The notes beneath the pieces are model-generated. The model was given only the letters and a program-made list of their open reading frames with translations. It made no database searches and was not told the origin of the DNA. Made by a program: the position numbers and the translations under genes. Shown in pieces: positions 50,396 to 62,609 of a DNA stretch of 64,000 nt (positions within the stretch are counted from its first letter, which is position 1; each line of letters starts with the position of its first letter). This DNA is from a bacterium (GTDB lineage: Bacteria > Myxococcota_A > Polyangia > Nannocystales > Nannocystaceae): contig JANSYI010000009.1 of the NCBI GenBank assembly GCA_024742475.1, positions 1 to 64,000 on the forward strand. The letters are read 5' to 3'.

Positions 50396-51278
50396 CAAAC
50401 GCATCGGCGTCGTGGGCATCGCGGGCGCGTGGAGCACCGAGGTGCTCGCAGACGCACTCGAAGCCCGGACTGGGTTTCGGGCGGTCGTCGACCTGGCCAC
50501 CGCCGTCACCGACTTCGCGGCGGGCACGGTCAGGGCGTCGGGGGTCGACCTGCACGCGCTCGATGGCCTCGTCGTCAAGAAGCTCGACGCGGCCTACAGC
50601 CCCGACATGTTTCCGAGGCTGGACGTTCTGCGCTACCTCGAGTCACGGGGCGTCCGCGTGTTCTCCCGGCCAGCGTGCATCGCGGGCATGCTCAACCGCC
50701 TCGGCTGCACCGCCACCTTGCGCGCGCACGAGGTCCCCATGCCGCCGACCGAGATCACCGAAGACCTCGGCCACGCCCGCGCGGCGGTGCAGCGCTTCGG
50801 CCGTGCGGTGCTCAAGCCGCTGTACTCCACCAAGGCGCGGGGCATGGTCGTCGTCTCGGCGGAACAGCCCGACCTCAGCGCCGTGCTTCAGCGCTACCAG
50901 CAGGACGGCAACCGGTGTCTGTACGTACAGAAGGTGCTTCCGCTGCCGGACCGCGACTACGGCGTGGTGTTCCTCGGCGATGCGTATCTGGGCGCCTACG
51001 CGCGCGTCAGAGGCGAGGGGGCGTGGAGCACCGTCTCCGCGCAGGGTGGGCACTACGAGTGTTATTCGCCGCCCGCGTCGGTCATCGAGCTCGCGCGCAG
51101 AGCCGGGCGTCCCTTCGGCCTCGACTACACGAGCGTGGACGTGGCCGAGGTCGAGGGCGAGCACGTGGTGTTCGAGGTCTCGGCCTTTGGGGGGTTCCGG
51201 GGGCTGCGTGACGGGTGCGGGCTTGATGTCGCCCCGCGATACGCCGACCATGTGTTGCGTGAGCTTCACCGAGACTGA
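50388..51278 (+). CDS. ATP-grasp enzyme of the GAK system
   Basis: 296 aa from a TTG start, with AGAGGTG upstream; the ATTGACTGA overlap places it inside the previous gene end. ATP-grasp features: AVLKPLYSTKARGMVVV near 140 (nucleotide-binding Lys), and FEVSAFGGFRGLRD near 261 at the metal-binding end. Members ligate a carboxylate to an amine through acyl-phosphate. Substrate unknown. It matches my memory of the grasp_GAK family. Confidence 0.82.
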   Translation: MTDKRIGVVGIAGAWSTEVLADALEARTGFRAVVDLATAVTDFAAGTVRASGVDLHALDGLVVKKLDAAYSPDMFPRLDVLRYLESRGVRVFSRPACIAGMLNRLGCTATLRAHEVPMPPTEITEDLGHARAAVQRFGRAVLKPLYSTKARGMVVVSAEQPDLSAVLQRYQQDGNRCLYVQKVLPLPDRDYGVVFLGDAYLGAYARVRGEGAWSTVSAQGGHYECYSPPASVIELARRAGRPFGLDYTSVDVAEVEGEHVVFEVSAFGGFRGLRDGCGLDVAPRYADHVLRELHRD

Positions 51279-52347
51279 CGGCGTCTCGTCGATCGCCGCG
51301 GCGCTGGCCCGGCGACACCCCGCACGGTCCTCGCGGTACTTCGCGTTCGACGGTCGGCGGCTCGAGCTGCGCAGCAACTCGGCAGCATTGCTTCGATCCG
51401 TGGCCGACTACCTCGCGCTCTTTGGTGCCGAGCCGGGGCCCTGCGACATCACGGTGGTGGCGTACGAGTCCGACGTGCTCGAGCTCGATGTGCCGTTCTC
51501 GGACTGGGCGCGCGGTCCCGACAAGGTGGGCAAGAAGGAGGCGTACGCCGACGTGCAGGGCGGGTGGGTCGTGCGCAAGGTGCGAACCGGCATGCATTTC
51601 TTGCTCGGCGAGTCGCAACGGGTCGCGGTCGGGCCGTGCGAGGCGAACGTCAACCAGGTGGTCAACTTCATCAACGCGGCGCTGGTCAGCGATCGGCTCG
51701 CCGATGGCTGGACGCTGTGCCACGCCGCCGGGGTGGCGCGGGGGGCTCGGGGCGTGGGCATCGCGGGCACCTCGGGCGCGGGCAAGTCCACGCTCGCGCT
51801 GCATGCGATGAACGAGGGGCTCTCCTTCGTGAGCAACGATCGCCTCCTGATCAAGCGCAACGGCCACACGCGGATGGCTGGCATCCCCAAGCATCCGCGC
51901 ATCAACCCAGGCACCGCGCTCAACAACCCGGCGCTGCGCGACGTGCTGCCCAAGGCGCGTCGGTCCGCACTCGAGGCCATGCCCACGGACGCGCTGTGGG
52001 GCCTCGAGGAGAAGTACGACGCCGACATCGGTGCGCTCTACGGCGGCCGCTGGAGTGCCGCGGCCGACCTGGTCGGCTTCATCCTGCTCGACTGGTCGCT
52101 GACCCACGAGGGCCCCGCGGTGATCGAGCGCATCGAGCTCGCCGCGCGCCCCGATCTGTGGCCGGCGCTGTTCAAGCATCCGGGACCGCTGCATGTCGAC
52201 GCGGACGGTCAGCGGGCCGAGAACACGGTGGCCGTCGCGGCCGAGCCCTACCTTCACGCCCTGGCCGACGTGCCCGTGTTCGAGATCCGCGGCTGCGTCG
52301 ACTTTCCCAAGGCCACGGCGCACTGTTTGGAGCTCCTGGGGTCGTGA
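51250..52347 (+). CDS. HprK-related kinase B (GAK system)
   Basis: 365 aa from the ATG at 51250; GTG at 51259 is the alternative. The HprK-like P-loop is AGTSGAGKST near residues 173-182, followed by ALHAMNEGLSFVSNDRLLI as in HprK-related proteins. HprK phosphorylates Ser-46 of HPr in Firmicutes; this family lacks a known partner. No HPr is present in the window, so the target may be the amphi-Trp protein or a small molecule. The gene overlaps the ATP-grasp gene by 29 bases. Confidence 0.82.
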   Translation: MCCVSFTETDGVSSIAAALARRHPARSSRYFAFDGRRLELRSNSAALLRSVADYLALFGAEPGPCDITVVAYESDVLELDVPFSDWARGPDKVGKKEAYADVQGGWVVRKVRTGMHFLLGESQRVAVGPCEANVNQVVNFINAALVSDRLADGWTLCHAAGVARGARGVGIAGTSGAGKSTLALHAMNEGLSFVSNDRLLIKRNGHTRMAGIPKHPRINPGTALNNPALRDVLPKARRSALEAMPTDALWGLEEKYDADIGALYGGRWSAAADLVGFILLDWSLTHEGPAVIERIELAARPDLWPALFKHPGPLHVDADGQRAENTVAVAAEPYLHALADVPVFEIRGCVDFPKATAHCLELLGS

Positions 52348-53534
52348 GCGAGCACGAACTCGTACGGGTGAGCCGGGCCATCGCGGTGCCCGATCCGGTC
52401 CGTATCGAGCGTCATGCGCGTCTGCCCGAACTCGGCCCGCGCGTCCTGTTCTTCTCCGGGGGCACGGCGCTGCGACCCTTGTGCCGGGTCCTCAAGACGT
52501 ACACGCACAACTCGGTGCACCTCATCACCCCGTTCGACTCCGGCGGCAGCTCGGCTGCGCTTCGGCGGGCGTTCTCCATGCCCGCGGTCGGCGATCTCCG
52601 CAACCGCTTGCTGGCGCTGGCCGACGAGAGCGTGCAGGGCAACCCGGCGACGTATCGATTGTTTTCCCATCGCTTGGGCGCCGAGGGCTCCCCCGCGGCG
52701 CTGTCCGAAACGCTGGCAGCGATGACCACGGGGCAACACCCGCTCGTGCGCGCCATCTCGCCGCCGCTGCGCCGGATCGTACGCACTCATCTGAGGACGT
52801 TCGCGCAGCGCATGCCGGGCGGGTTCGACCTGCGAAACGCGAGCGTCGGCAACCTGCTGCTCACCGGCGGCTGCCTCGCCAACGATGGCGACATCAACTC
52901 GGTCGTCTTCTTGTTCTCGCGCCTGATCAAGGCGCGAGGGCTCGTGCGGCCGATCGTCGACGACGACCTCACCCTCTACGCCTCGACCCGCCGCGGGCTG
53001 ACCATCGCAGGGCAGCACGCAATCACCGCTCGCGAGGATGCGGACGACCCCATCGTCGAGCTCTGGCTGGGACGCTCGCAAGACGATGCCGCGGCCGTGC
53101 ACTGCGAGGTCGAGCCGTATGTCACCGAGCAGATCCGGCGCGCCGACCTGATCTGCTTTCCAATGGGCAGCTTCTTCACCAGCGTCATGGCGAACCTGCT
53201 GCCCGCCGGCGTCGGACGGGCGATCTGCGAGGCGCCATGCCCGAAGATCTTCGTGCCCAACACGGGCCTCGACCCCGAGCAGCGCGGCGTGAGCGTGGCA
53301 GCGGCGGTCGACCACCTCGTGCGAGCTGTGCGGCGTGACGCCGGCGCGGAGGTTCCGGCCGAGCGCATCTTGAACTTCGTCCTGCTCGACGTCGCGCGGG
53401 GTCGCTACCACGACCCCTCTACCGTCGCGGAGATCGAGGCGCGTGGCGTCGCCGTGCTCGACCGCCCCGTGGCTGGCGAGGGGGAGCGACTCGACCCCAC
53501 CGCCGTCACGCAGATCCTGCTCTCGCTCGCCTGA
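52344..53534 (+). CDS. CofD-like protein of the GAK system
   Basis: 396 aa, GTG start overlapping the stop of the HprK-B gene (GTGA). It has FFSGGTALRPLC (about residues 36-47) and PFDSGGSSAALRR (about 62-75), the two signatures of the CofD/UPF0052 fold, and MGSFFTSVMANLLPAGV near 272. CofD joins 2-phospho-lactate to F420 precursors; in this branch the role is unknown. As the last gene of the cassette it may act on the product of the kinase and ATP-grasp steps. Confidence 0.83.
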   Translation: MSEHELVRVSRAIAVPDPVRIERHARLPELGPRVLFFSGGTALRPLCRVLKTYTHNSVHLITPFDSGGSSAALRRAFSMPAVGDLRNRLLALADESVQGNPATYRLFSHRLGAEGSPAALSETLAAMTTGQHPLVRAISPPLRRIVRTHLRTFAQRMPGGFDLRNASVGNLLLTGGCLANDGDINSVVFLFSRLIKARGLVRPIVDDDLTLYASTRRGLTIAGQHAITAREDADDPIVELWLGRSQDDAAAVHCEVEPYVTEQIRRADLICFPMGSFFTSVMANLLPAGVGRAICEAPCPKIFVPNTGLDPEQRGVSVAAAVDHLVRAVRRDAGAEVPAERILNFVLLDVARGRYHDPSTVAEIEARGVAVLDRPVAGEGERLDPTAVTQILLSLA

Positions 53535-53543
53535 GCTGCGTGC

Positions 53544-56591
<3,048 letters not shown>

Positions 56592-56618
56592 CCCCCCAAG
56601 AGCATACCCCGCCTGGCC

Positions 56619-57566
56619 TCAGCGCAGTCGCTCGACGAGGGCATGCACCATGCGCCGCAGCCCGTCGCGACCCAGCGTCTCGACTGCGACCTCGGGCGAC
56701 ACCCAGGAACGCCCGCGGTGCGACTCCGCCCATGCCGACGTGTCCAGCACGGTGGTGACCCGCATGGGGTACACCTCGCACACGACCTGTGCGCCCCACT
56801 TGTCGTAGGTGAAGGTGCCCAGGCTCGCATCGTCGACGATGCCCTCGATGCCGGCCTCTTCGCGGGCTTCTTTGGCGGCCGAGGCGGTCGCGCTCATGCC
56901 TGGCGTCACGATGCCCTTGGGCACGACCTGGTGCTTCCTCTTGCTCGAGCCGATGATCATGATCTGCAGGCCGTCGGGGGTGCGCCGGTACGGCACGACG
57001 CCCGACTGCGCGTAGTAGTAGGCCGGGCGCGAGCGTCGCTCGGCGCCGTGTGGGCTGGGGAAGGGGAAGTCCCTCGGGAGCATGCGCGGGTCGACGTGCG
57101 CGAGCAGGCTCGCGGTGCCCGGACGCAGCACCGTCCAGTCCTCGGGCATGCGTAGTCGCGCCAGCATTCCGGGGGCGAACATGACGGGGCGTCCGGTCAG
57201 GACCGTCGCAAGATCCGAGATGCCTGGGTTGTGTCCGACCATCAAGACGCGGTGTGGCGCCTCGCCGAAGCTCGCGAGAACTCCCATCAGCGCCGTGGTG
57301 GACGCCCCGTAGATCCCAGGTTCGAGGCCCAGCGACGCGACGCCGAGCCCAGCGGCCTTGAGCGCCTTTTCGGCGCTCACGTGGGTGCGCGTCGCCGGCG
57401 AGGCGACCGCCGTGTCGGGCAGCCAGTCGTTGGCGGCAAGGTGCACGCCCATGCGCTGCACGTCACGCTTGCCGGGGTCGGTCAGCGCCCGCGTCCGATC
57501 GTCGCCTCCGCCGGCTTCGGCCGTGCCGTGCCGGAGCAGCAACAGCTCGCGTGATCCCGAGTTCAT
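56619..57566 (-). CDS. SixA-type histidine phosphatase fused to a Nudix hydrolase
   Basis: 315 aa. The N-terminal phosphohistidine phosphatase has LLLRHGTA (RHG near residue 12) and VLMVGHNPGIS for the second His. The C-terminal Nudix part (about 185-310) has VVPKGIVTPGM and KEAREEAGI (about 212-238), the Nudix box with the first Glu replaced by Met and Arg by Lys; the metal-binding EAREEAG is intact. Such pairing with the order reversed is known in mycobacterial MutT1. Likely hydrolyses a nucleoside or inositol polyphosphate, then the product is dephosphorylated. It lies between the kinase and a TatT-like lipoprotein. Confidence 0.84.
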   Translation of the reverse strand: MNSGSRELLLLRHGTAEAGGGDDRTRALTDPGKRDVQRMGVHLAANDWLPDTAVASPATRTHVSAEKALKAAGLGVASLGLEPGIYGASTTALMGVLASFGEAPHRVLMVGHNPGISDLATVLTGRPVMFAPGMLARLRMPEDWTVLRPGTASLLAHVDPRMLPRDFPFPSPHGAERRSRPAYYYAQSGVVPYRRTPDGLQIMIIGSSKRKHQVVPKGIVTPGMSATASAAKEAREEAGIEGIVDDASLGTFTYDKWGAQVVCEVYPMRVTTVLDTSAWAESHRGRSWVSPEVAVETLGRDGLRRMVHALVERLR

Positions 57567-57572
57567 CGCCCC

Positions 57573-58466
57573 CTAGAACAGTTCGTCGCGCTGCTCGAGC
57601 AGCTCCCGAGCCTTTTGTTTTTCGACCTTGTTCTCGGGGATGATCCTCGGCACCACGTCGTCGTCGGTGGCGAGCACCTCGGCGAGCAGGCGGTCGAAGG
57701 TCTCCTCGTCTTGTTCCTTGGTCGCGAGCTCGGCGGCCCACAGGACCTTGGTCGAAAGGACGTTGGGTGAGATCGCGAGCGCCGCCTCGAAGTGTTCCCG
57801 AGACTTCTCCAGGCTCCCGCCCGCGAAGCCGGGCGCGACGGCGTAGAACACCCCGAAGTAGGTGTGGGGCGCTCCGCCGAGGAACTCGGGATCGAGGGTG
57901 AGCACTCGCCTCATCGTCGCCTCGATGTTGTCCTTTTGGCCGAGCATGACCGCGAAGCCCTGCTTCTTCGCCCACTTTCCCAGCGCGGTGCCGTACCAGA
58001 ACATCGCCGGGACGCCCTCGGGTCCGATCCGCGCGACGGCGTCGGGATACTTCGCGCCCTGGGCCATTGCCTCGGCGAACGCCTGCGAGCTCGCCACCAT
58101 CGCCCTCTCGCCCCACCGCACCCCGGCGTCGAGGGCCTCGAGGTAGGCGTCCTCGTCGTCACGCAGGTAGCCGTCGGCGAGGAAGTAGTACGCGTGGGTC
58201 AGCTTGACCAGCACCTCCGCGTTGTTGGGGTCCTCGTCGATCACGCTCTCCCAGGCCGCGATCGCGTCGCGAATCTTGTCGGGGTCGGTGCGCTCGGCCC
58301 ACAGCGCGTCGCCCGTGGCTTCGGCGTTCTCCGCCGCCTCGGCGTCCGGCTCGAGCGGGTTCCGATCCGCGTGCCTCGGCTCCGCGGTCCAGTCCGGCTT
58401 GCGGCCTGCGCAGGCGACGAGGCAGAGCCCGAGCAAGGGCAGGTAGCGTGCGTATTTCATCGGCAA
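57573..58466 (-). CDS. TatT-like TPR lipoprotein
   Basis: 297 aa. Signal YLPLLGLCLVAC (lipobox LVAC). The rest is helical with TPR-like repeats (NNAEVLVKLTHAYYFLADGYL, GTALGKWAKKQGF, PHTYFGVFYAVAPGF, KSREHFEAALAISPN), resembling the TatT component linked to TRAP transporters (Tp0956 type). No TRAP permease is adjacent, as is common for this family in myxobacteria. Six bases separate it from the SixA-Nudix gene, which lies downstream on the same strand. Confidence 0.78.
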   Translation of the reverse strand: MPMKYARYLPLLGLCLVACAGRKPDWTAEPRHADRNPLEPDAEAAENAEATGDALWAERTDPDKIRDAIAAWESVIDEDPNNAEVLVKLTHAYYFLADGYLRDDEDAYLEALDAGVRWGERAMVASSQAFAEAMAQGAKYPDAVARIGPEGVPAMFWYGTALGKWAKKQGFAVMLGQKDNIEATMRRVLTLDPEFLGGAPHTYFGVFYAVAPGFAGGSLEKSREHFEAALAISPNVLSTKVLWAAELATKEQDEETFDRLLAEVLATDDDVVPRIIPENKVEKQKARELLEQRDELF

Positions 58467-58490
58467 TGCGGAGTCTACCGCACCGCGATC

Positions 58491-59903
58491 TCAGCGCGCG
58501 GCCACCAGGGCGGCCCTGTGCTCGAGCACGGCGTCGAAGAGTCGGTCCACGTCGGCGCGTGTAGTCCGATGGTTGGTGATGTTCACGCGGATGACGGCCC
58601 GGCCCCTGACTCGGCCGCTGCTCGGCACCGCGACGCCGCTCTCTTGCACCCGCAGCACGATCTCCTCGTTGAGCGCGTCGTCATCCGCCTCGCTGCCGCC
58701 TGTGGTGCAGCGAAACGTCGTGATCGCCAGATCGGTGGGCGCGGCGAGGGCGGTGTGCTCGCAGGCGGCCACGCGTCTCGCCAGGTGTTCGGCCTGCCGA
58801 CAGTTCTCGAGCACCTGTGCGCCGAGAGCATCGAGGCCGTGGGTCCGCAGGACCATCCACACCTTCAACGCACGAAAGCCACGCGAGAGCTCCGGACCCG
58901 CGTCGCAAAACCACGGCGCGCCGCCACCGGTTCCCCGGGTCGCTCGCTGCAGGTACGACGCACCCTCTCGGAACGCCGCGTGATGGGCCTGCGCATCTCG
59001 AATGAGCACGCACCCGACGTCGTAGGGCACGTGCAGCCACTTGTGCGCGTCGAAGGCGACGGAGTCGGCGCGCTCGATGCCCGCGAGGCGGTCGCGCAGG
59101 GCAGGGTGCAGGCGCAGACCGATGCCTATCGCAGCGTCGACGTGCAGCCAGAGGTTCGAGGCTTCGCAGAGCTCGGCGATGGTCGCGAGCGGGTCGATCG
59201 CGCCGGTGAGCGCCGTGCCGGCCGTCGCCACGACCGCCAGCGGCGAGCGCCCCGCCGACGTGTCCGCATCGATCGCCGCCCGCAAGGCCCCGGCGTCCAT
59301 GCGAAGCCTGTCGTCGGAGGCGACCTTGACCAGACACGTGGGCGGCAGCCCCACCACGCGCACGGCTTTGGCCACCGAGATGTGCGCTTGGTCGGAGGTG
59401 TAGATCCGCAGTGACGCGGGGTCGCCCCGACCGTGGCGTGCCACGGCCAGCGCGATCATCGTCGCCATGGAGGTTCCGCTGAGGAGGATGCCCGAGGCCG
59501 ACTGCGGAAAGCCGACCAGCTGCTTGAACCACCCCAGCACCTCGCGCTCGACGTGCACGGCGGCGTGCTCTCGTCCGCCGACGTTGGCGTTGAGTGCGGC
59601 CGTGTAGATCGCCGCGATGATGCCCTCGGCCGTGCCCGCGCCGTGCACCCAGCCGAAGAAGCGAGGGTGCGTGTTGCCCACGCCGTAGGGCAGCACGTCC
59701 TGCTCCACCGCGCGGCAGACCTGTGCGAGCGGCGTGGGGCCAAGCGGCAGCGCACTCGCGTCGGGGCGCTGCGGCGGCGCTTGCCAAGCTGGCCTCTGGC
59801 GCACGGTCGCGAGCGTGTCGATGGCCTTGTCGAGTGCCTCGTGGGCCAACGCCCGAAACGCGCCCCAGTCCTCGGGATCGAGGCTCTTCTCGTCACTGCT
59901 CAT
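58491..59903 (-). CDS. PLP-dependent group II decarboxylase
   Basis: 470 aa. The PLP Lys is in VAFDAHKWLHVPYDVG (about residue 288); upstream are the ring-stacking and phosphate sites (GGREHAAVHVE, ILLSGTSMATM, WLHVDAAIG). The family includes aromatic amino acid, glutamate and diaminobutyrate decarboxylases; which amino acid cannot be said. The start is the inner ATG at 59903. Twenty-four bases separate its stop from the start of the TatT-like gene downstream. Confidence 0.86.
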   Translation of the reverse strand: MSSDEKSLDPEDWGAFRALAHEALDKAIDTLATVRQRPAWQAPPQRPDASALPLGPTPLAQVCRAVEQDVLPYGVGNTHPRFFGWVHGAGTAEGIIAAIYTAALNANVGGREHAAVHVEREVLGWFKQLVGFPQSASGILLSGTSMATMIALAVARHGRGDPASLRIYTSDQAHISVAKAVRVVGLPPTCLVKVASDDRLRMDAGALRAAIDADTSAGRSPLAVVATAGTALTGAIDPLATIAELCEASNLWLHVDAAIGIGLRLHPALRDRLAGIERADSVAFDAHKWLHVPYDVGCVLIRDAQAHHAAFREGASYLQRATRGTGGGAPWFCDAGPELSRGFRALKVWMVLRTHGLDALGAQVLENCRQAEHLARRVAACEHTALAAPTDLAITTFRCTTGGSEADDDALNEEIVLRVQESGVAVPSSGRVRGRAVIRVNITNHRTTRADVDRLFDAVLEHRAALVAAR

Positions 59904-59986
59904 ACGCTGTTTGACTCTAGCAGGCCCCACGCTGCCGGCAGAAAACACCCCGCACCCCGTGCATCGGGCCGCTAAGCTTCACCGCG

Positions 59987-60610
59987 ATGGCTTCGTTCGT
60001 GCGCCCATCCGCCATGCTGCTCCTCGTGCCGCTCGTGCTGCCCGCATGCGCGGGGAAAGACGACGACTCGAAGCGGCCGAAGGCGGCGACGCACTCGGCC
60101 CACGGCCACGCGGTCGCGATGCTCGAGAAGGAGAACGGGTCGGAGATGATGCTCGAGCGGATCGAAGACGAGGACACGCACTGGGTCGAGATCCCGCACT
60201 TCGGCGAGTGCCCCTACGAGGAAGACGACGTTCCGCCCTACGTGCCGGTCGACGATGGCCACGTGCCTGGCCTCGAGCCCGGTCGCACCCGGATGACCAA
60301 CATGGACGCGGGGGACGAGACGATCCACAACGAAGCGCTGCTGCAGCGCCTCGATCGGGCGACGACCGAGGTCCTCACCTGCGTCAGCGTCTCGGCCTGC
60401 TACGACGAGCGGCCGCTCGAGCCCGGCGAGATCGATCTGGTGTTCGAGGTCGCGCCCAGCGGTGACGTGCGTGGGGTCGACGTCGAGCTCACGGGGGGGT
60501 TGGACCACAAGGGCATTCGCGAGTGCGCGCGGCTTTCGATCTGGGACACGAAGTTCGCTGCGTTCGACGGCGCGGACATGGTGGTGAGCTACCAGCTGGA
60601 GATCGACTGA
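59987..60610 (+). CDS. Lipoprotein with TonB/AgmX-like C-terminal domain
   Basis: 207 aa. Signal SAMLLLVPLVLPAC with lipobox LPAC. After an acidic linker the last 75 residues (EIDLVFEVAPSGDVRGVDVEL ... GIRECARLSIWDTKF ... VVSYQLEI) fit the AgmX/PglI or TonB-like beta-alpha-beta domain found in myxobacterial gliding or envelope proteins; the motif C-x6-x-W-x-F is typical. Divergent from the decarboxylase by 83 bases. Function likely in envelope linkage. Confidence 0.65.
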   Translation: MASFVRPSAMLLLVPLVLPACAGKDDDSKRPKAATHSAHGHAVAMLEKENGSEMMLERIEDEDTHWVEIPHFGECPYEEDDVPPYVPVDDGHVPGLEPGRTRMTNMDAGDETIHNEALLQRLDRATTEVLTCVSVSACYDERPLEPGEIDLVFEVAPSGDVRGVDVELTGGLDHKGIRECARLSIWDTKFAAFDGADMVVSYQLEID

Positions 60611-60662
60611 GCCGACCTGCAGTTGTCGGGCGGCGTCGCTCTCGGCTACCGTCGGGTCGCCG

Positions 60663-61574
60663 ATGCTGCTCGAACGACAGATTCCGCTGGGCTACATTCT
60701 GCGCAGCGTCTGGCGGGACTTCCTCGTCGTGCTCGCGATCTCGGTGGGCGGCGCGGTGCTCGTGGAGTACGAGCGGGCCTACCTGCCCGATCTGCCCGTC
60801 GCGATCGCGGCGTTCTTGGGCACGGCGATCTCGCTCATCCTGTCCTTCAAGCTCAACCAGACCTACGACCGCTGGTGGGAGGCGCGAAAGGTCTGGGGCG
60901 CGGTGGTCAACGACTCGCGGACCCTCGTGCGACAAGCCCTGACGTTCACCTCGGGCGCGCGCGAGGAGGACGCCCAGGTCGCCGTGACTGTCCGGCAGCT
61001 CGCGCTCCGCCAGGTCGCGTGGTGTTACTGCCTGGGGCAGAGCCTTCGCGGCGAGGACTGGCGGACCCACACCGCCGAGCACCTGAGCGCGGATGACATC
61101 GCCGAACTCGAGCGGCACGGCAACCGCCCGGTCGCGTTGCTGCAGCTGCACGCGCGCTCGTTGGCCGCGCTCGCCAAGGCGGGGGCGCTCACCGACTACC
61201 AACGCGTCGCAATGGACCACATCCTCACGCGGCTGACCGACTCCATGGGCATGGCCGAGCGCATCCGCAACACGGTCTTTCCGAAGACCTATCGGATGTA
61301 CCTCAAGGCGTTCATCTACGTGTTCATCACGGTGCTCTCGATCTCACTGGGCGAGGTCGAAGGCTACTGGGAGATCCTCGTCACCACCGCGATCTCCACG
61401 CCCTTCCTGCTGCTCGAGCGGACGTCGCGACAGATGCAGGACCCGTTCTCCAACCGCCCCACCGACACGCCGGTCACCGCGATTGCCCGCGCCATCGAGA
61501 TCAACATCTTGCACCTCCTCGGCGACGAGGATGTGCCCGAGCCTCACCCTGCCGACGGCTTCTACCTCATGTGA
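60663..61574 (+). CDS. Bestrophin-family channel protein
   Basis: 303 aa. Four membrane segments and the bestrophin signature LSFKLNQTYDRWWEARKVWG (about 60-80) and KAFIYVFITVLSISLGEVEGYWEIL. C-terminal DPFSNRPTDTPVTAIARAIEIN is the conserved post-TM region. Bacterial homologues form ion channels. The 3' end converges on, and overlaps by eight bases, the alpha/beta hydrolase gene. Confidence 0.87.
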   Translation: MLLERQIPLGYILRSVWRDFLVVLAISVGGAVLVEYERAYLPDLPVAIAAFLGTAISLILSFKLNQTYDRWWEARKVWGAVVNDSRTLVRQALTFTSGAREEDAQVAVTVRQLALRQVAWCYCLGQSLRGEDWRTHTAEHLSADDIAELERHGNRPVALLQLHARSLAALAKAGALTDYQRVAMDHILTRLTDSMGMAERIRNTVFPKTYRMYLKAFIYVFITVLSISLGEVEGYWEILVTTAISTPFLLLERTSRQMQDPFSNRPTDTPVTAIARAIEINILHLLGDEDVPEPHPADGFYLM

Positions 61575-62466
61575 AGTCCGCGTCGCGGAAGTGCTCGAGC
61601 ACGAGCGCGGAGAACCGGGCGGGGAACTCCTCGTGCACGAACAGCTTGCCGCCGTCGATCTCTTCGAGCGTGGCGGGGCCGCCGAACTGCGCGAGCATGC
61701 GCTTGGCGGCGTCGAGTTCGAACCACGGATCGTCCGTGCCCCAGATGAGGCGGACGGGGGCGGTGATCTTCGCGTGGGCGTCGAAGCATCCGTCGAAGTC
61801 CTCTGCCCTCAGCCCGTCGGCGAGCACGAACACGCCCGCGAACCTTCGCCGGTCGCGAGCGAGCGGGCGGACGAACAGCTCGGCGAGCTCCTTGCGGAGC
61901 GCGGGGTCGGTCGCGCTGGTCTCCCAGGCTTTCTCTCGGACCGAGCGCAGCTGCAGCCCCAGCCACATCAGCGTCTTGGCGCCGAATCGCTGGCCGTTGC
62001 GGAGCGCGGCGCGAAACAGGCCGGAGTAGTCCTTGGGCGTCTCGGTGTTGCCCAGCGCCAAGCCGACGATGCGTCCGGGCATCTGCGCGGCGACCTTTCG
62101 GGCGAACCCGCCGCCGCTGTCGAACGCGACGAAGCCGAAGCGTTCGGGCAGGTCCATGCGCTCGACGGCCTGGGACAGGCAGGTCGTCAAGCCGTCGCAG
62201 CCGCGGGGTGTCTGGGGGGTCCAGGTGCTTCGGCCGGCTCCGGGCAGGTCGACCACGTGGCAGGTATGATGCTGTGCGAGAGCGGGGACGATGCGCCTCC
62301 ATGTGCGGCCGTCGACCGGCCAGCCGTGGACGAGCACGAGGTCGGGTCCCTGCCCGAGGACCCAGTAGGGCAGGCGAGCGTGGCCGAGGTCGAGCCAGCG
62401 CTTCGGCTCGCGCAAGAGGTCTTCGGCGATGGGAAGGTCAACGGTCCGCTGCGCGTCGTTCGTCAT
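61567..62466 (-). CDS. Alpha/beta hydrolase with an Asp-type nucleophile elbow
   Basis: 299 aa. Oxyanion region LVHGWPVDGRTW (about 45-56); nucleophile elbow FVAFDSGGGFA with Asp at 116 in the position occupied by Asp in haloalkane dehalogenases and epoxide hydrolases (xDxGG) rather than GxSxG. Acid D in LIWGTDDPWF and His in KLFVHEEFP complete the triad. So dehalogenase- or epoxide-hydrolase-like activity fits better than esterase. Divergent from the metA-like gene by 155 bases. Confidence 0.8.
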   Translation of the reverse strand: MTNDAQRTVDLPIAEDLLREPKRWLDLGHARLPYWVLGQGPDLVLVHGWPVDGRTWRRIVPALAQHHTCHVVDLPGAGRSTWTPQTPRGCDGLTTCLSQAVERMDLPERFGFVAFDSGGGFARKVAAQMPGRIVGLALGNTETPKDYSGLFRAALRNGQRFGAKTLMWLGLQLRSVREKAWETSATDPALRKELAELFVRPLARDRRRFAGVFVLADGLRAEDFDGCFDAHAKITAPVRLIWGTDDPWFELDAAKRMLAQFGGPATLEEIDGGKLFVHEEFPARFSALVLEHFRDADFT

Positions 62467-62609
62467 TGCTCGAGCCCGCGGCTGGGGCGACGCCCGATGA
62501 TACGGCGAGCCGTGCTCAGCTTGCCAAGAAAATCGATGAACGATAAGTCATCGGCCGTGGTCGCCTCGGGACGTCGACGTCGATCCAGCCGCGGGGACGC
62601 GCCGGCGAT

